Positions 45,525 to 55,200 of a DNA stretch of 64,000 nt are shown in pieces. Both the position numbers and the translations under genes were made by a program. This DNA is from Fuerstiella sp. (lineage in GTDB: Bacteria > Planctomycetota > Planctomycetia > Planctomycetales > Planctomycetaceae), in NCBI GenBank assembly GCA_029247265.1, contig JAQWLN010000165.1:1-64000 (forward strand), in the 5' to 3' direction. The notes under the pieces were generated by a model. The model was not told where the DNA came from. It saw only the letters and a program-made list of their open reading frames with translations, and made no database searches. Every line of letters begins with the position of its first letter. Position 1 is the stretch's first letter.

Positions 45525-47246
45525 ATGCCAGACTTGCCCATCATCGACGCTCCAGTTCAACCTAAGAGCCGCTGGCGAGCGACCGTGGCCACATGGTTCA
45601 GATGCGTGGCCGTTGCATTCCTTGCCATGCTGTTGCGTACTGGTGAGGCACGCCATACTGGTGAGGCACGCCATACTGGTGAGAAATCAGCGGACTCGAC
45701 CATCGTCGTTGACACGAACCTGATTTCTGATGTTGTGGCAGATGTCATGCCCATGGATGGCGGTCTGTGGCAGTTGCGTGACGCCAGCGAAGACTCCACA
45801 GGATTCGCCGCGTTAACACTGCCGAATGCGGCCCACGTCATCGGTTATCGAGGCTCCAGCAACGTCCTGTTGATTCTGAATGAACAGCTCCAGGTCGTAA
45901 ACGCAAAGCTCCTCAGCAGCGATGATACTCCGGAACACGTGGACGCCATTCTGCGGGACGGGTTCTTCTTTCCGCAATTCAACGGCTGGACGCTTGGCGA
46001 TCCTGGCAGCTTCACCGACGTCGACGCGACCAGCGGTGCTACCCTCACAGGCCTCGCAATTGCGGAAGCGATTGCAGTGCGTCTCGGCAGCGAAAAACCG
46101 TCGTTGCGATTTCCAGACGCCCTGAATACAGAAGACCTGAAAACAGTGTTCGACACGTCGACCGACATAACCGTCCTTCCGATCGACGGCACAGAAGCAA
46201 AAGTCGTCGACAGCAATGGCATCGAAATCGGACGCCTTATTCGCACGGGGCCCTTGGTCGATTCGCTTACCGGATATCAAGGGCCGAGCGAAGTAATCAT
46301 GGCCCTCGACGCTGACGGTCGCACTCAGAAGCTGGCTCTGCGGCGGACGTATGACAACAAACCGTACGTCGACTACCTGAACGATGAGCCGTGGTTCTGG
46401 AACACATTCCAGAGGAAACAACTTGGGGAACTGGCAGCACTTGACCTTGAAGGGGAGCAGGTAGAAGGTGTTTCCGGCGCCACAATGACAAGCATGGCGG
46501 TTGCCGAGACCATCGTCGCCGCGGCTCGTCAGTACGAACAGCGACAGTTTGCCGCAGCGATCGAAGTTCAGCGTCGCAGAATTCACTGGAGCCGGCACGA
46601 CACCGGCACAGCATTCGTTCTGATCGGAGCCGTTGTAATCGGAACGACTCGCCTGCGAGGATCTCGACGGATTCAGATCTGCTGGAACGTATTCCTTACC
46701 GGATATTTCGGTCTGGTCACGGGAAATCTGATCTCTCTGGCCGTCGTTACGGGCTGGGCAGCAAAGGGTTTCGCATGGCGACTGGCTCCGGGACTGGCCG
46801 CCGTGATCATCATCAGTTTCATTCTTCCAGTGACGACCAAACGTAATCTGTACTGCAGTCACATTTGCCCTCACGGAGCCGCTCAGCAACTGTTGAGACG
46901 TGGAGTCCGGTGGACGAACGGCGTCCGGTGGCTGCGACGAATGAAGTGGCTGCCCGGGATGACGCTGGCGACCGCTGTCGTTGTAACAATGCCGGACCAT
47001 AACTGGAATCTGGCCGCATGGGAGCCCTTCAATGCCTACATCTGGTACGTCGCCGGCGCCGGCAGCATCGCACTGGCCGTGGCATCCCTGGCACTTTCTA
47101 CCGCGGTGCCAATGGCTTATTGCCGCTATGCCTGCGGCACAGGCAGACTTCTGGAGTACCTGCGTCATTCCGCCCGATCCGACCGTTTTCTGCTGGCAGA
47201 CGGTGTGTTGCTGGCTCTATTGCTGCTGTCTGCGATTGTGCGGTGA
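45525..47246 (+). CDS. NosR-like membrane protein with FMN-binding and Fe-S domains
   Basis: The 573-residue protein begins with a hydrophobic segment (AVAFLAMLLR). It then has two FMN-binding domains marked by SGATLTG and SGATMTS, whose Thr normally carries covalent FMN in this fold. Membrane helices follow, then CSHICPHGAAQQLLRR and CRYACGTGRLLEYL, Cys motifs of polyferredoxin-type Fe-S proteins. This is the NosR/RnfG-like layout for electron transfer across the membrane. No nosZ or nos gene is adjacent. The start region carries a tandem repeat of 18 bases (45638-45683). The ATG at 45525 is chosen. Confidence 0.78.
   Translation: MPDLPIIDAPVQPKSRWRATVATWFRCVAVAFLAMLLRTGEARHTGEARHTGEKSADSTIVVDTNLISDVVADVMPMDGGLWQLRDASEDSTGFAALTLPNAAHVIGYRGSSNVLLILNEQLQVVNAKLLSSDDTPEHVDAILRDGFFFPQFNGWTLGDPGSFTDVDATSGATLTGLAIAEAIAVRLGSEKPSLRFPDALNTEDLKTVFDTSTDITVLPIDGTEAKVVDSNGIEIGRLIRTGPLVDSLTGYQGPSEVIMALDADGRTQKLALRRTYDNKPYVDYLNDEPWFWNTFQRKQLGELAALDLEGEQVEGVSGATMTSMAVAETIVAAARQYEQRQFAAAIEVQRRRIHWSRHDTGTAFVLIGAVVIGTTRLRGSRRIQICWNVFLTGYFGLVTGNLISLAVVTGWAAKGFAWRLAPGLAAVIIISFILPVTTKRNLYCSHICPHGAAQQLLRRGVRWTNGVRWLRRMKWLPGMTLATAVVVTMPDHNWNLAAWEPFNAYIWYVAGAGSIALAVASLALSTAVPMAYCRYACGTGRLLEYLRHSARSDRFLLADGVLLALLLLSAIVR
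45638..45683 (+). repeat. 18-base tandem repeat inside NosR-like gene
   Basis: TACTGGTGAGGCACGCCA is present at 45638-45655 and 45656-45673, with a partial third unit to 45683. It encodes repeated (R/H)TGEARH units just after the hydrophobic segment, and keeps the frame. Confidence 0.85.
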
Positions 47247-47516
47247 TCTGTCAGCGAAATCGTGTTCAAGCGGCGAATTCATTTCACGAATCGCTCTTCA
47301 AATCCGCAATTGCAAACTGAAGCAACGTGTGCAGACTGACGGTCAATCCAGCTGCTGCGGATCCGGACAATGACGTTGTTTCGTCCCGCTTCCGGGACAT
47401 TCGCCTGACCGCCTCGAACCGCAATTGACGTGGGTGTGTCACTTCGGGAAGGTGACATTGTTCCAAAAAATCGACGCCACGCGCGATCCGAGTGTGCAGG
47501 AATATCCTGTCACCCA

Positions 47517-48941
47517 ATGAATCGTCGACTCCATCCATCCATCCAACCGTCAGGCTCATCGTTGTCCGTTTCGACCTTACCTCCTCCTCAGCAACATCGC
47601 ACAGAACGTTCGAGAAAGACGAAGCGGCGCACCGGGATTCACCCTGCCTGGTTAATGCTGACAATCGCTGCCGCCGCGACATTCATGTCGGCCCCCGGGC
47701 AGTCGTTTTCCGTCGCCGCATTTGTCGACCCGATGCTGGGCGATCTGGGAATCGACCGGACGAATTATTCAATCGCGTACATGACCGCAACATTGATTGG
47801 CGGATGCATGCTGCCATTTATCGGCCGGTTGGTGGACCGCTTTGGTGCTCGGCTCGTCCTGCCCATCGTGGCAACGTCGCTGGGTCTGGCATGCAACTGG
47901 ATGTCAAACCTGACTGGTGCCGTAGGCCTGTACGTTGGGTTCACCATGATCCGCTGTCTGGGCCAGGGATCTTTGACCCTGATCGCCAACTGGATCGTCG
48001 GCGAATGGTTTCACACGTATCGGGGCCGAGCGGCCGGAACCTGCGCTGTCGGCGGCACGGCCTCCGTATTGATCATTCCGCAGCTGAACAATTTTCTGAT
48101 CGAATCGTGCGGCTGGCGCGACACATGGATGATCCTTGGTGCAACGGTCATCGTGACACTTGTTTTGCCTGCAGCTCTGTTCCTGCGTGACCGCCCGGAA
48201 CCACTGGGGCTGCTGCCCGACGGCCTGTTTCCGGACGACGACCACGACGGTAGCTCGCCTTCGGCGAGCTGTGACGATGAACCAGAGCTCTTTGATGCGG
48301 GTTCGAAAATCCGAACAACCACGGCGAATCAGGCCCCCATCAACGACACCGACGACGAATCATTCACCGTTGGAGAAGCGCTCCGCTGTTCGGCCTTCTG
48401 GAAAATCGCCAGCGTGGTAGCAACGGTGTCGCTGGTGGGAACGGGCCTGATGTTTCATCAGGTCTCCATTGTCGCTGAACACGGCGTTTCCCGGTCATTG
48501 GCGCTTGGCAGTCTGGGCGTACAGGCAGGAGCGGCGACAGTGTCGGCGCTGCTTGCCGGATACCTGATTGATCGGGTTCAGGCCAGATATGTGCTGGTCT
48601 GTTCTATGGCACTGGAGATCTGCGCGATACTACTGCTGATTTTTCTGCCGGCCGCAGGCTGGATTACCGCCTATTCGGCATTGCTTGGACTTCATGGGGG
48701 AATTATTCGCAGTGCCGGCTGCATCGTCTGGATAAATTTCTTCGGCCGCAGACATCAGGGAGCCATTCAGGGAACGTCGATGTCCATCATGGTGCTGGCC
48801 GCCGCGCTGGGACCGGTGCCTCCGGCTTTGGCTCATGATCTACTTGGCAGCTACGAACCTGCTTTGTGGCTGTTCCTTGCACTTCCAGCAGTCTCCGGCA
48901 TAGCCGTCCTGTCCGCGAAGCCACCGACGAAGAACAGATGA
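47517..48941 (+). CDS. MFS transporter (OFA/monocarboxylate-like)
   Basis: The protein (474 residues from 47517) has around twelve hydrophobic segments, with the family motif GRLVDRFGARLVLPI between helices 2 and 3. A central acidic loop (FPDDDHDGSSPSASCDDEPE) is followed by a second half beginning CSAFWKIASVVATVSLVGTG. The pattern resembles OFA/MCT-type carriers of organic acids. The cytoplasmic N-terminus is basic. The substrate cannot be told from sequence. It is followed by the second palindromic repeat and an alpha/beta-hydrolase gene. Confidence 0.86.
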   Translation: MNRRLHPSIQPSGSSLSVSTLPPPQQHRTERSRKTKRRTGIHPAWLMLTIAAAATFMSAPGQSFSVAAFVDPMLGDLGIDRTNYSIAYMTATLIGGCMLPFIGRLVDRFGARLVLPIVATSLGLACNWMSNLTGAVGLYVGFTMIRCLGQGSLTLIANWIVGEWFHTYRGRAAGTCAVGGTASVLIIPQLNNFLIESCGWRDTWMILGATVIVTLVLPAALFLRDRPEPLGLLPDGLFPDDDHDGSSPSASCDDEPELFDAGSKIRTTTANQAPINDTDDESFTVGEALRCSAFWKIASVVATVSLVGTGLMFHQVSIVAEHGVSRSLALGSLGVQAGAATVSALLAGYLIDRVQARYVLVCSMALEICAILLLIFLPAAGWITAYSALLGLHGGIIRSAGCIVWINFFGRRHQGAIQGTSMSIMVLAAALGPVPPALAHDLLGSYEPALWLFLALPAVSGIAVLSAKPPTKNR

Positions 48942-48943
48942 GA

Positions 48944-49015
48944 GGATCGGGAGTCTTTTTCGGGCGAACATTGTATGATGGGAATTCGTTTTCGGTCGAA
49001 CAAAATTCCCGCCCC
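48944..49015. repeat. 72-base palindromic interspersed repeat, copy B
   Basis: The element has the same length and similar ends as copy A at 35217-35288, with GGATCGGGAGT at the left and AATTCCCGCCCC at the right. The internal CGAA and TTCG also pair. It lies just after the MFS gene stop, ahead of the hydrolase gene, and so could form a transcript stem. The ends contain more mismatches than copy A. Confidence 0.78.
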
Positions 49016-49041
49016 TTTACTGTTTCCGGACGGACAGCCAG

Positions 49042-50250
49042 ATGCCCGTAAGAAACCAGTTTCGCCATCAGTCGTACCCGACCGTCCTGTCGCCCCCCCC
49101 GACGTTTCACAAGCTTCTTGTGGCAGACGCCAACCGCGTGGATTTTTCTCAATTGCATACCCGAATGGGCGTGCGTGAGGTCGTTCTGGTTCACGGGACG
49201 TTTATGGGCAACGACCCATTCGGCGTTTCTGCCGTACTGCGATCATTCGCCGGAACGGCCGGCCCGCTGAAGGCGCCATTACTGACGCTGGCCGACGTAC
49301 TGACGGAAAAAATGAAACCGGTGGTCGATGACCTGGCTCACGATGTGGGCAATTACACACAGGATTACTGCGACGCCTTTCAGCAGTTAGTCGGCGACGA
49401 CCCGATCGTACGCCTGCTGCAGCCAACATGGACGGGACAGAATCATCATCTGGCGCGAGCGGACCTTGCCGTCAGACTGCTTTGTTTTCTGGACGACCTG
49501 CAGCCGACGGAGAATGAAACGGTTCTGTTCTGGGGACATTCACACGCCGGTAATGCGTTTGCAATCCTCAGCAACCTGCTCGCCAACGACCGGACTGCTG
49601 TCGCCGCATTCTTTGCAGCGGCCGGTCGTCAGGACGAAGAGCACTGGGCCCGCGCCAGACACATTCTTGACTCGGGAGCGTCGCCACACCCATGGGCAAA
49701 GTCCGCCATCATTGTCGCCTTCGGCACTCCCGTTCGATATGGATGGGATACCAACGGTTACCAAAGGCTGGTGCATGTTCTGCATCACAAAAGAGACGAT
49801 GGTGGTAACGACCATCGCGCGCAGCCAATGTTCCCCGCTCATAGTCTGACGGATACGCTGACGGCAAAGTACGGCGACTGGGTACAGGCATTTGGTATTG
49901 CCGGTACCGATGTTCCTCCACCGACGTCCGTGCAGGAGAATCGAGCTGTCGGCACCATTCTGGAGGCAGGATTGACCACACCGGAACACGGACTCGATAC
50001 TCGGTTTATCGTGCCACCTAAACTTCGTGACACGTGTGCTCGCTGGAAGACGGGAACTCGTTGCCACAGCGATGGCCGGAATCTACTGGTCGAATACGAG
50101 CCCAGCGGGCGGAAAACGCCATTGGGGTCGCCGATTGAAGAGGCATTACTGGGTCACGGTGTTGCAACGACGCAGGACTGGCTGCCGGCTCATCTGGCAC
50201 TCGTTTTAAGAACGCTGAACGAGAGCGACCAGCCACCTGTCACTCAGTGA
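49042..50250 (+). CDS. Alpha/beta-hydrolase-like protein
   Basis: The 402-residue protein has VVLVHGTFMGNDPFG, an oxyanion-type start of the alpha/beta-hydrolase fold, and FWGHSHAGNAFA with Ser in GxSxG. Candidate acid and His residues occur later (PAHSLTDTLT), but the triad is not certain. There is no signal peptide, so it is probably cytoplasmic. The start at 49042 is the longest; an internal ATG exists at MGVREVVLVHG. The family is otherwise unrecognised. Confidence 0.7.
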   Translation: MPVRNQFRHQSYPTVLSPPPTFHKLLVADANRVDFSQLHTRMGVREVVLVHGTFMGNDPFGVSAVLRSFAGTAGPLKAPLLTLADVLTEKMKPVVDDLAHDVGNYTQDYCDAFQQLVGDDPIVRLLQPTWTGQNHHLARADLAVRLLCFLDDLQPTENETVLFWGHSHAGNAFAILSNLLANDRTAVAAFFAAAGRQDEEHWARARHILDSGASPHPWAKSAIIVAFGTPVRYGWDTNGYQRLVHVLHHKRDDGGNDHRAQPMFPAHSLTDTLTAKYGDWVQAFGIAGTDVPPPTSVQENRAVGTILEAGLTTPEHGLDTRFIVPPKLRDTCARWKTGTRCHSDGRNLLVEYEPSGRKTPLGSPIEEALLGHGVATTQDWLPAHLALVLRTLNESDQPPVTQ

Positions 50251-50253
50251 CCA

Positions 50254-50288
50254 CGTGCTGTCCGCTGGCATTCACATCGCACAGCACG
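50254..50288. terminator. Possible bidirectional terminator
   Basis: CGTGCTGT (50254-50261) and ACAGCACG (50281-50288) are an 8-base inverted repeat between the convergent hydrolase and sulfatase genes. There is no T-run, so its function is not certain. Confidence 0.4.
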
Positions 50289-50306
50289 GACGGCTGCGAA
50301 CACGGT

Positions 50307-51725
50307 CTACTTGCCAGGATAGTACCGGTGCTGACCGCGACGAGCCGATTCGAGCGATGGTTGCGTATCCTGATCAATACCTGGGTCACCCTGCGAGACC
50401 ATCCACATTCCGAGTGCCTCAGCAAGACGCTGTTTGCGTTCGACCTGTCCGGCATCGCCCGCCAGATTTTGCATTTCGTAACGATCTTTCGCCGTATGAT
50501 ACAGCTGCTCGGCCGGGCGCAGCATGTAGCGTTTCACCAATTGGTATGTGGCAGGGTTCTGCTGAGTATCCCAGGTCCATGTGCCCCAGTATGGATTATT
50601 CAAAGCGCCGGTGCCGCGCGTTCCCATCAGGTGCTTTTCAATATACAGCTCGCCCGGCGTCAGGTTTCTGATGTATCGATATTCGCCGTCCGTGATTGTT
50701 CGAATCGGATACGCCGGGCCTTCCGGCAGATTGTTGTGCATACCGTAGACGTAGTCTCGATGCTGATCGCTGCGGCCTTCCAGCACCGCCCGAAAACTTG
50801 CCCCGTCAAACGGCTCAGACGCCGGGTTGCCGCCACCCAGGTCCACCAGCGTCGGCAGCACATCGCAGTACTGCACCAGTGCGTCGGTGCGTTTTCCGGG
50901 AGTCACTTTTCCTGGCCAGCGTGCGATCAGGGCGGTGTGCAGCCCTGTGTCCCAATTCGTCCACTTGCAGCCGGGAAACTGCGAACCCTGCTCGGACGTA
51001 AACAGCACAAGCGTGTCATCTGCCTTACCGGTCCTGTCGAGCGAGTGCAGAAGCTGTCCAACCTGACCATCCATGTAGGTAATCTCAGCAAGATAACGAC
51101 CAAAGTCCTGTCGGGTGCGCTGGGTGTCTGCGATATTTGGCGGCAGATTAATTCTCTTCGGTGGATACGCGGAAGCATCTCCCATGACCCACGGAACATG
51201 CGGTTCGACCAGAGCGACCACCAGACAAAACGGGGTTGCGTCGCGAGAAATAAATTCTTCCACCTGTGCGACATCGTATGGCTGAGTCGGATTGCGAACA
51301 CAGTTGGGATCAAATCCCTTCACCTTTTCGAAGGGGAAGACTTTTTCCGGCTTCACGTGCACTTTGCCCGCAATGCCAACTCGGTAACCGTGTTGACGTA
51401 AACGATGTGGCATACTTTTGACGGAATCGCGGCTTGCCGAATGATTCCAGGCGCAACCATTCTGCATCGGATACTGACCGGTAAACAGCTCCGCCCGGCA
51501 CGGCTGACACATTGCAGAGCTCAGATACGCCCGGTTGAATGTCAGCCCCTGAGCAGCCAGCGCATCAATATTGGGCGTCTTCGCATTCTGTCCTCCGTAC
51601 AGAGGCAGATCATTAAACGTACAGTCATCTGCCATGATGATCAGTACGTTGGGCTGATCCGCCGCCTGAAGGCTGGCAGCAGACAGGAACATGACGACAA
51701 TGACAGAAAAAATTCGAGACATCAT
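50307..51725 (-). CDS. Exported sulfatase (formylglycine type)
   Basis: The protein (472 residues) has a signal peptide (MSRIFSVIVVMFLSAASLQA) and a sulfatase domain: NVLIIMADDCTFNDLPLYGG with the metal-binding Asp pair, CQPCRAELFTG with CxPxR, whose Cys is the site of formylglycine formation, and GIAGKVHVKPEKVFPF. The C-terminal region includes NLAGDAG and ends with a Tyr/Lys tail. Such enzymes remove sulfate from exported or algal polysaccharides. No anaerobic maturase gene is adjacent. The start is at 51725 or 51722. Confidence 0.93.
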   Translation of the reverse strand: MMSRIFSVIVVMFLSAASLQAADQPNVLIIMADDCTFNDLPLYGGQNAKTPNIDALAAQGLTFNRAYLSSAMCQPCRAELFTGQYPMQNGCAWNHSASRDSVKSMPHRLRQHGYRVGIAGKVHVKPEKVFPFEKVKGFDPNCVRNPTQPYDVAQVEEFISRDATPFCLVVALVEPHVPWVMGDASAYPPKRINLPPNIADTQRTRQDFGRYLAEITYMDGQVGQLLHSLDRTGKADDTLVLFTSEQGSQFPGCKWTNWDTGLHTALIARWPGKVTPGKRTDALVQYCDVLPTLVDLGGGNPASEPFDGASFRAVLEGRSDQHRDYVYGMHNNLPEGPAYPIRTITDGEYRYIRNLTPGELYIEKHLMGTRGTGALNNPYWGTWTWDTQQNPATYQLVKRYMLRPAEQLYHTAKDRYEMQNLAGDAGQVERKQRLAEALGMWMVSQGDPGIDQDTQPSLESARRGQHRYYPGK

Positions 51726-51909
51726 GAAATCACTCAAAAGCGAGTTATCGGAAGAACCACAAAACGCGGCATGCAATGAAACTGGAATCGGCGGCACAGC
51801 TTTTCACTGGTCATATCAGTTGACTCAACGGCCTCAGCTTTTCACGGCACAACAGTCTAACATCGCACGCGCTATTCGATAAGCTATACGGAACTGAAGG
51901 ACGGTTCCG

Positions 51910-54900
51910 ATGGGCTGGCAGCTGAACAATTCACCGGATTGGTCTCAACATCGGGCATGGCTGGTGTTGCTGCTGGTTCTGTTAATGAGTACCGGACCGA
52001 AAGTATGCGCTGCAGCTGAGACCGCCAAACAGGCGACTGCCCCTTCCGTACACTTTGAGGAGTCGGTGCTCCCGCTACTGAAAAAACACTGCTATGAGTG
52101 CCACAGCCATGAAGCGGAAGCGGCCGAAGGCGGTTTGGTCCTGGACAGTCGCTCCGGCTGGAAGGTTGGCGGAGATTCGGGGCCAGCAGTTGTTCCTGGC
52201 CGGCCGAACAAAAGTCTGCTGCTGACTGCCGTCGCCTATTCAAACACCGACTTACAGATGCCACCTGACGGCAGACTTCCTCAACGCGACATCGAAACCC
52301 TGAACAAGTGGATTGCGGACGGAGCCTCTGATCCTCGAATCGAGGAGCACGCCCCAAATGAAACCGGCAACACTTCCGATGTCCTGGCAAGAAAACTCTG
52401 GTCACTGCAACCGGTAAAGCCCGTTGTCGTTCCGGATGTCGGTGCTGATGGCTGGATTCGCAACGACATTGATCGCTTCATTCTGGCAAGACTGCGTCAG
52501 CGCGACATAAGTCCGAACAGTGCTGCGGTCCGGTATGCCCTGTTGCGGCGAGCGACGTTCGACTTAACTGGCCTGCCGCCGACTCTGGATGAGATCGATG
52601 CGTTCGTCGGGAACACCGATTCGAACGCATGGGAACACGTCATCGAACGTTTGTTAGAGTCTCCGCATTACGGCGAACGCTGGGGACGACACTGGCTGGA
52701 CCTGGCTCGATACAGCGATTCCAACGGAGGCGACATCAACTACGCACATGCGAATGCATGGCGGTATCGTGACTATGTCATCCGTTCGTTCAATGACGAC
52801 AAACCGTACGACGTGTTCATCCGCGAACAATTGGCCGGAGATCTGATCACAGAGGATGAAGCGCGGAAACGACGACGACAACTGCTGACGGCAACGGGCT
52901 TTCTGGTGCTCGGCCCGAAAATGCTGGCGGAAGTCGACACGGACAAACTGCTCATTGATATCGTCGACGAACAGCTGGATGTCACTGGTCTGACATTTCT
53001 GGGAATGACCTTCGGTTGCGCCCGCTGCCACGACCACAAATTCGATCCGATTACGGCCGAAGACTACTACGCGATGGCTGGAATTTTTCGAAGCACGCAG
53101 GTGATCGACGTGCTCCGTCCTGACAACGGAGTGTCCGAATGGCTTGAGATCGATGTCACGCCTGCCGCGACTCAGACAGCCATCGCGGAATCGATCCAAA
53201 AAAAGGAACACCTGCACCAGCAGCTTGCCGATCTGGGCGAGTCGACTTCCGCCACCGCCGCATCAACGAATGCAGCCGCACAGGCTATTGTCGCAACCAA
53301 CCTGCCGTCACTGTCATCGACAACATGGGCCGTATGGACACGAATCCAAAGGCCGCAGGTCCTGGGTGCTGTCATTTCGGCAACGTACGATGGTGCGAAT
53401 CAGGGACACAGTCTGGGATTTGACCGGGGACACACACCACGCATTGTCTGGAATCACGGCTCCGGACCTCACACAATCATTCAGGCGTCGGAACCGATCT
53501 CCGTCGGCGAATGGCATCACCTGGCTCTGACGTTTAACGCGGACACCGAGATACTGCAGTTGTTCGTAAACGGCAACGTCGCAGCCACGGCAACAGAAGT
53601 AGCGATGTCAGCATTCACGACGATCAGCGTCGGTCGCCGCGAAGCATCACATCAGTGGCAATTCATCGGCGACGTGGACGAAGTGCAAGTCTATGACTCG
53701 GCGCTCACCCATACACAGATTCGGCATCTGGCCATGCGAGACGCGGCTCGGTCATCCCCCAGGCACACCAGGGCGAAGCCTCCGTTAAAGTCGGTTCTTC
53801 ACTGGAACTTTGGAACCAAAACACGGAAGGCAAATAACTCTCCCATCGGCCGATTGATTGGCATGACGTTGCACAGGAGCCTGATCAAAGACGGTGCCAT
53901 CGGTGCCGGATTCTCCTTCAACGGTATCAGTGAAGACACAAAACCGAATGAGAAACAAGCACGTAGAATCGCAGAACTCAGGTCACAGCTTGAGCAACTG
54001 GAAGCTACGTCACCAAGGACGACGCATGTCATGGCCGTCGCGGCCACAACTCCGGTCAATCTGCCCGTACACATTCGCGGCAGTCATCTGAAACTGGCAC
54101 AGAGTCCAGTTGAACGCAGCACACCCCAGGCGTTCAGAAATGCGTTGCAGCCGGTCGTCGTGCCAGAACAACAGAACGGAAGACTGCAACTGGCCAACTG
54201 GATTGCCAGTCCGCTGAACCCGCTCACGGCACGAGTGATGGTGAACCGTATCTGGCAGCATCACATCGGCACGGGGCTGGTCCGTACACCGTCAAATTTC
54301 GGCTTACGAGGTGAACAGCCTTCGCACCCGAAACTGCTGGACTGGCTGGCGCATGAATTCGTGGCCAGCAACTGGTCAATCAAGCATCTGCACAAACTGA
54401 TCATGAATTCTGCCACATACCGCGCCAGCAGCCAGTTCAATGCCTCGTCCGCACGGCATGATCCGGACAACCGACTGTGCAGCAAATACACGATTCAGCG
54501 CCTGGAAGCGGAAGCCATCCGAGATGCGTTGCTGGCTGTTTCCGGTCGACTGGATCGAACGTTCGGCGGGACAATGTTTGCGTCCGCGAACAAGAAACGA
54601 GTGACGATGGCCCCGGACGATTCAGTTTACAATAGTTTCCGACGGTCCATCTATCTTCCGTCTATTCGAGTCCGCAGCTATGAGATGTTTTCAATATTCG
54701 ACGTACCCGACAGCGGCCAGCATGTTGCTCAACGAACACAGACGATGGTTGCTCAGCAGGCATTATTTCTGATGAATAATCCAATGGTTCTGGCACAGGC
54801 GCAGAAACTGGCAGAACGCGTCTCACAGCACGCAGGAGATTTCGATCTGCGGGTGGACTGGCTTCACCGGACCATATACGGACGCCCTGCACGCAGTGCC

Positions 54901-55047
54901 GAAGTGTCAGTCCTGGCCAGCACATTCGCAGATCTGACGGACAGTGTTGGCTCTCAGCAAAAGACTGACGGCAGCGACAGGACTTCGGCATGGCGTCACA
55001 TCATTCACACGATGATGTGCACCAACGAATTCATCCACATCCGGTAG
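51910..55047 (+). CDS. PSCyt1/DUF1549/DUF1553 protein with LamG-like insert
   Basis: The 1045-residue protein has a signal peptide (AWLVLLLVLLMSTGPKVCAA) and a PSCyt1-type N-terminus with CYECHSHE, a haem CxxCH motif. DUF1549-like segments follow (GRHWLDLARYSDSNGGDINY, TFLGMTFGCARCHDHKFDPI), then a concanavalin/LamG-like insert (around residues 460-600) and a DUF1553 region (NRIWQHHIGTGLVRTPSNFG, WSIKHLHKLIMNSATYRASS). Planctomycetes have many such proteins of unknown function. Often a DUF1501 gene follows; here none does. It is divergent from the sulfatase. Confidence 0.92.
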   Translation: MGWQLNNSPDWSQHRAWLVLLLVLLMSTGPKVCAAAETAKQATAPSVHFEESVLPLLKKHCYECHSHEAEAAEGGLVLDSRSGWKVGGDSGPAVVPGRPNKSLLLTAVAYSNTDLQMPPDGRLPQRDIETLNKWIADGASDPRIEEHAPNETGNTSDVLARKLWSLQPVKPVVVPDVGADGWIRNDIDRFILARLRQRDISPNSAAVRYALLRRATFDLTGLPPTLDEIDAFVGNTDSNAWEHVIERLLESPHYGERWGRHWLDLARYSDSNGGDINYAHANAWRYRDYVIRSFNDDKPYDVFIREQLAGDLITEDEARKRRRQLLTATGFLVLGPKMLAEVDTDKLLIDIVDEQLDVTGLTFLGMTFGCARCHDHKFDPITAEDYYAMAGIFRSTQVIDVLRPDNGVSEWLEIDVTPAATQTAIAESIQKKEHLHQQLADLGESTSATAASTNAAAQAIVATNLPSLSSTTWAVWTRIQRPQVLGAVISATYDGANQGHSLGFDRGHTPRIVWNHGSGPHTIIQASEPISVGEWHHLALTFNADTEILQLFVNGNVAATATEVAMSAFTTISVGRREASHQWQFIGDVDEVQVYDSALTHTQIRHLAMRDAARSSPRHTRAKPPLKSVLHWNFGTKTRKANNSPIGRLIGMTLHRSLIKDGAIGAGFSFNGISEDTKPNEKQARRIAELRSQLEQLEATSPRTTHVMAVAATTPVNLPVHIRGSHLKLAQSPVERSTPQAFRNALQPVVVPEQQNGRLQLANWIASPLNPLTARVMVNRIWQHHIGTGLVRTPSNFGLRGEQPSHPKLLDWLAHEFVASNWSIKHLHKLIMNSATYRASSQFNASSARHDPDNRLCSKYTIQRLEAEAIRDALLAVSGRLDRTFGGTMFASANKKRVTMAPDDSVYNSFRRSIYLPSIRVRSYEMFSIFDVPDSGQHVAQRTQTMVAQQALFLMNNPMVLAQAQKLAERVSQHAGDFDLRVDWLHRTIYGRPARSAEVSVLASTFADLTDSVGSQQKTDGSDRTSAWRHIIHTMMCTNEFIHIR

Positions 55048-55113
55048 AAACTGCCGTCGCGCAAGAAAAAACCTGTGAGTCCGGCAAACGAAACCACAGG
55101 CGATCAAATGGAG

Positions 55114-55200
55114 CGGAGAGGGGGGGATTCGAACCCCCGGTCCAGTTACCCGGACACAACATTTCCAGTGTTGCACAATCGGCCACTCTGCCACCTCTCC
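55114..55200 (-). tRNA. trnS: tRNA-Ser (GGA anticodon)
   Basis: Read leftwards from 55200, GGAGAGGTGG starts the acceptor stem, which pairs with CCTCTCC at 55121-55115. The anticodon stem-loop is CAACA-CTGGAAA-TGTTG, giving anticodon GGA. A long variable arm (GTCCGGGTAACTGGAC) and the TTCGAATC T-loop are typical of tRNA-Ser. CCA is not encoded. The 87-base length is normal. Confidence 0.96.

Noticed and set aside
45813-47168. Long minus-strand open frame (451 codons)
   Set aside because: It is antisense to the NosR-like gene, shows low-complexity composition without motif and has no ribosome-binding site.
50247-51401. Plus-strand open frame (384 codons)
   Set aside because: It lies antisense to a clear sulfatase with CxPxR and metal motifs, and its translation has no domain.
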